Shown: positions 13,736-17,305 of the stretch, in pieces | Layout of the letters: the number at the start of each line of letters is the position of its first letter | Numbering within the stretch: the stretch's first letter is position 1 | Assembly: GCA_903847285.1 (NCBI GenBank) | Contig: CAINDH010000037.1 | Span: 1 to 17,305 of the forward strand | Reading direction: 5' to 3' | DNA length: 17,305 bases | From: an uncultured Verrucomicrobia subdivision 3 bacterium | GTDB lineage: Bacteria; Verrucomicrobiota; Verrucomicrobiae; Limisphaerales; UBA11358 | Program-made: the position numbers and the translations under genes | Notes under the pieces: generated by a model | The model's database searches: none | Told to the model about the DNA's origin: nothing | What the model saw: only the letters and a program-made list of their open reading frames with translations

Positions 13736-16700
13736 ATGAGAAACTCCCTACAACGTCACGCCATCATCCTCGCCGCGCTGTTGCAATTACTGCCGCTGGT
13801 GCGCACGGTGTTCACGCATCCCGCCGTCGCGTCCACGTGGGCCGTAGTGATCCGCTGGGCCATTGGCGGCACGGCGGCGCTCGGAGCGTTTGATTCAGTG
13901 TCCGGTGCCACGTCGGTCTTCACCACGCCAAACACCTTCAGCGGCGCGGTGGGCACACCGTTCAGCACAAACGTGACGGTGTCCATCGGCGGCGGTAATA
14001 GTGCGGCTTCAAGCGATTATCTTTATGTGTCTTCCGCCGGCGTCAACTCGCCGTTGTTGTTGAACAACCAGAGCACCACATTGACGATGCCGCCCGGCCT
14101 AACTTTTACCGCCGCGTGGGTGAATGGCGCATCGACCATCGGCGGCAAAATCACCGGCACACCGACGTCCGCCGGAACTTTTCCCACAACCGTCACCATC
14201 GTCAGTCCCGGCAACGCCTCCCTGTCACAAGCCATCACCATAACCATCACCGGTCAGACGGTCGCCACGGCCCCATCCATCACCACGCAGCCAATCGGTG
14301 CGAGCATTGCCGCCGGGAAAAACGCTACATTCACTGTCGGCGCGGGCGGCACGGCGCCATTAAATTATCGCTGGTCGAAAAACGGAAGTCCGCTCGCAGA
14401 TGGCGGCAATCTTTCCGGCTCCGGCACGACGACATTGACCGTGGCCAACGTGGCTGCAACGGACGCTGGAAATTATTCCGTGACCGTGACCAACACCGTC
14501 GGCAGCGCCACCAGTTCCAGCGCCACGCTCGCGGTGATTTTGCCACCGGGCATCACCACGCAACCGCTCGCACAAAACGCAGCTGCGGGTGGCAGCGCTA
14601 CCTTTAGCGTGGTCACAACCGGCACAACGCCGTTGAGTTTTAGCTGGCTTAAAAATGGCGTGGCGGTGGCGAACGGAATTAAATTTGCCGGCGCGAATAC
14701 CGGCACCCTCACCATCAGCGGCATCGCGGCGGCGGATGCGGGAAATTATTCTGTCATCGTCACCAACCTCGCAGGCAGTGTCACGAGTGCGGCGGCAGGG
14801 CTCACTTTCGTTTCATCGCCGGTGATTTCAACATCACCGTCCAGCCAGACGGTGGCGGTGGGCGCGAATGTTTCCCTCACCGTGAGCGCCGCCGGTTCGG
14901 CACCGCTGAATTATTTCTGGTTGAAAAACGGCGGCTCGCTGGCGAACGGCGGAAACCTTTCCGGCGCGGGCACAGCCACATTGAATCTGACCAGCGTGAC
15001 GACGAATGACGCAGCGGCGTATTCCGTCATCGTCTCGAACACACTTGGTTCTGTGACCAGCGCGAGCGCCACGCTCGCGGTGATTGCGCCGCCGATGATC
15101 GTTACGCCGCCCGCCAACATCATCGCGCAGGCAGGAACCACCGCCGCCTTCACGGTCAGCGCGACCGGCTCGGCACCGTTGAATTTTCAGTGGCGTAAAA
15201 ATGGCAACCCGCTCGTCAACGGCGGAAACATTTCCGGCGCGAACACGGCGACGTTAACTTTCTCCAGCCTGACAGTGAATGACACCGGAACTTTTTCCGT
15301 GACCGTTTCCAATGTCGCCGGCAGCGTGACGAGCGTGGGCGCAAGTCTGACGGTGCTTTCGCCACCGGTGGTCATCGCGCAACCAGCCAGCACTACGGTG
15401 GTGCTGGGTGCGAACGCAACCTTTGGCCTCGGCTTGGCGGGCACTGCGCCGCTGACGTGCACTTGGTTCAAAAACGGCAATCCAATCACGGGCGGTTACG
15501 CTTACGCCGCTAATTCAAACACGCTCACGCTCACTTCGGTGACGACGAACGACGCGGGCAGTTATTATGCCTTCGTCACCAACGCCATCGGCAGCGTGAC
15601 CAGCTTGAGCGCCACGCTCACGGTGATAGTTCCGCCGGTCATCAGCTCGCAACCGGCAAATGCGACCATTCTCGCCGGGAGCAATGTCACCTTCAGTGTG
15701 ACGGCGAATGGCAGCAGCCAGTTGAATTTTCAATGGCGTAAAAATGGAACGCCGCTAGTAAACGGCGGGAATGTTTCCGGCGCAACTTCCGCCGCGCTCA
15801 CGCTCACGGGCGTGACGGCGAACGATGCCGCGAATTATTTTGTCACGGTAGGTAACACTGCTGGCACTGCATCAAGTTCCAATGCCGTGCTGGCGGTGCT
15901 TTTGCCACCCGCCATCACCGTGCCGCCCGCGAACCAGATCGGTGCGGAGGGCAGTTCCGTTTCGCTTACGGTGACGGCGACCGGCACCGATCCGTTGAGC
16001 TATCAATGGCTGAAGCATGGCAATGTGCTGGCCGACGGCGGAATTGTTTCCGGCGCGCAAACCCGCACGCTTACACTTACGGGAATTACGACTAACGATG
16101 TGGATTTTTATTCCGTCACCGTCAGCAATCCGTTCGGCAGTGCGACCAGCGCCAGCGCCTCGGTGACGATGAACATCGCGCCGCGCATCACCACGCAGCC
16201 CGCGAATCAAAACGCGGTGCGCAGCAATACGGTGACTTTCACCGCGACCGCCACCGGTGCCGGCCCGCTCGTTTATCAGTGGCGCAAAAACAACGCGAAC
16301 ATCGCCGGTGCAAACCAATCCACGCTGACACTGAACAACGTGGCGACTAACAACAACGGAAACTATTCTTTGTTGGTCACGAACATTTACGGCCGCGCCA
16401 CCAGCAGTGTTGCCACCCTGAAAGTATTCATCGCCCCGGCGTTTACGCTGCAAGCGGGCGCGCGCGCGGCTCGTTTGGGAACGAACACAGTTTTTCGCGC
16501 CACGGTCTCCGGCACCGCGCCGATCAATTTCCAGTGGTTCAAAGACGGCGAGCCGCTGGTGGATGGTGGAAACCTTTCCGGCGCGTTTTCAAACGTGCTG
16601 ACGGTCACGAGCTTGACGACAAATGACGGCGGAGCCTATTCACTCGTGGCAAATAATTTAGCAGGTGACATCACGAGCAGTAACGCGCTGCTAAAAATTT

Positions 16701-17273
16701 TATTGCCGCTGGCCATCACCGACCAACCGGACAATCAGGCGATCGTGCTGGGCAACCCGGTGACTTTCATCGTGGGCTTGAGCGGCACGGCACCGATGAA
16801 ATTTCAGTGGCGCAAGGCAGGCGTGAACCTTGTGGGCGCAACGAATGCCAGCTTCACCATCGCTAGCGTCAAGACGAACGACGCGGCGGCGTATTCTGTT
16901 TCCATCGCGAACGTGCTGAACACCGTCGTTAGCTCGAATGCGGCGCTCAAGGTGTTGTTGCCACCAGTCTTCACCTTGCAGGCGACGAACCGGACGGTGA
17001 ATGCCGGTATAGCCACGATTTTTCGTGCTGCGGTTAAAGGCACCGCGCCGTTCAGCTACCAATGGTTGAAGGACGGCACAGCCCTGGTGGATGACGGAAA
17101 TATTTCCGGCTCCCTTTCGAACGTGTTGAGCATCGCCAGTGCGACCGCGAGTGACGCGGGTGCTTACTCGCTAGCGGTCACGAATGCGGCGGCAGGCGTC
17201 GTGAGTTCGAATGCGGTGCTAACGGTGAAAACCAACCAGCACGATGATGGCGAGGACGGCGATCGACGGTCAG
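13736..17273 (+). CDS. Giant exported protein with 11+ tandem Ig-like domains, truncated by contig end
   Basis: An open frame with no stop before the contig end; about 1179 residues are genomic. The N-terminus has two hydrophobic segments (about 8-22 and 34-51). Immediately after the second is D53-S-V-S-G-A-T59, an exact Dxx[S/T]GA[S/T] flavinylation motif (13892-13912). Residues ~85-175 form a putative Ig domain (PPGLTF...GTPTSAGTF...AITITIT). From 14273 come 11 consecutive Ig-like units of 85-92 residues with the pattern ITxQPA, TFxVxAxGTAPLxYQWxKNG, LTLxxVxxNDAGxYSVxVTN. They almost lack cysteine (one, in TCTW of unit 5), so they do not use the classical Ig disulfide. Likely a surface or adhesive protein. 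The ATG at 13736 is 39 bases after the lipoprotein gene and completes the cluster. Confidence 0.85.
14273..17232 (+). repeat. Tandem array of 11 Ig-domain coding units
   Basis: Units start near 14273, 14543, 14819, 15089, 15362, 15632, 15905, 16178, 16436, 16706 and 16961. Most are 270-276 bases; units 8 and 10 are shorter (258 and 255) because they lack the 'DGGNxSG'-type insertion. Units 9 and 11 both begin with the rare FTLQA opening, so 8-9 and 10-11 look like a duplicated pair. The array reaches the contig end, so the true number is at least 11. Confidence 0.88.
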
Positions 17274-17305
17274 AGATCGGAGAGCACACGTCTGAACTCC
17301 AGTCA
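17274..17305 (+). other. Illumina TruSeq adapter sequence (contamination)
   Basis: AGATCGG followed by AGAGCACACG and TCTGAACTCCAGTCA matches the TruSeq read-1 adapter except that one A of the GGAAGAG segment is missing. It is library sequence, not genome, and should be trimmed. Translated in frame with the upstream gene it gives the artefact peptide EIGEHTSELQS. Confidence 0.97.

Noticed and set aside
15767..15787. SGAT in Ig unit 6 as a third flavinylation site
   Set aside because: The segment reads GNVSGAT, with Gly where the motif needs Asp, and it is part of the recurring GGNxSG repeat element. It shows that SGA alone is common in this protein and only D-containing matches should count.
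13756..17062. Many long minus-strand frames opposite the Ig array (for example 15872-16453)
   Set aside because: They are shadows of the GC-biased third codon positions of the Ig protein; their translations have no recognisable domain and mirror the repeats.
14273..17232. Regular repeats that could suggest a CRISPR array or satellite
   Set aside because: Units are ~270 bases, diverged, and translate throughout in one frame into Ig-like domains; no short identical repeats with unique spacers.

Overview
The window looks like a chromosomal contig end from a free-living verrucomicrobium, most likely the Pedosphaera/Limisphaera side of the phylum. The main clue is the giant exported protein at the right end, built from tandem cysteine-poor Ig-like units of the 'TQPANQ...W.KNG...L...V...DAG.YSV.VTN..GS.TS' kind. 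Supporting clues are the PhyH dioxygenase / AraC / TIM-barrel epimerase / GPH transporter neighbourhood and the scarcity of Shine-Dalgarno sequences. The assignment is inference from family content.

Left region (1-3112), a carbohydrate-type catabolic cluster: the 5' part of a GPH (MelB-like) sugar:cation symporter and a PhyH-type Fe(II)/2-oxoglutarate dioxygenase on the minus strand, with an intrinsic terminator between them; a divergent AraC regulator; and a convergent sugar phosphate isomerase/epimerase-like protein.

Middle region (3200-8782), housekeeping: a possible 62-residue membrane protein; a two-gene minus-strand unit (a CvpA-type membrane protein and a small membrane-anchored protein); a divergent HerA-like DUF853 ATPase; then plsY and gpsA, overlapping by 4 bases, which supply and acylate glycerol-3-phosphate for phospholipids.

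Right region (8796-17273), signalling plus an envelope redox cluster: an OmpR-type response regulator overlaps a sensor kinase that carries a single-base frameshift. Then come a DUF3570 outer-membrane beta-barrel, an ApbE-family protein without a signal peptide, a TlpA-like thioredoxin, a DUF4266 lipoprotein ending in GGGCGCN, and an Ig-repeat protein cut off by the contig end. The best lead for an undescribed system is that both the DUF3570 protein and the Ig-repeat protein contain an exact match to the flavinylation motif Dxx[S/T]GA[S/T] that ApbE enzymes modify. The ApbE encoded between them is atypical: no export signal, and Gly where the metal-binding Asp is usual. An insertion-like nested palindrome flanked by an 18-base direct repeat splits this cluster between apbE and tlpA.

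The last 32 bases are Illumina TruSeq adapter, not genome. The adapter lacks one A from an AA pair, and the kinase frameshift can also be explained by one missing A, so small deletions in this assembly should be suspected.
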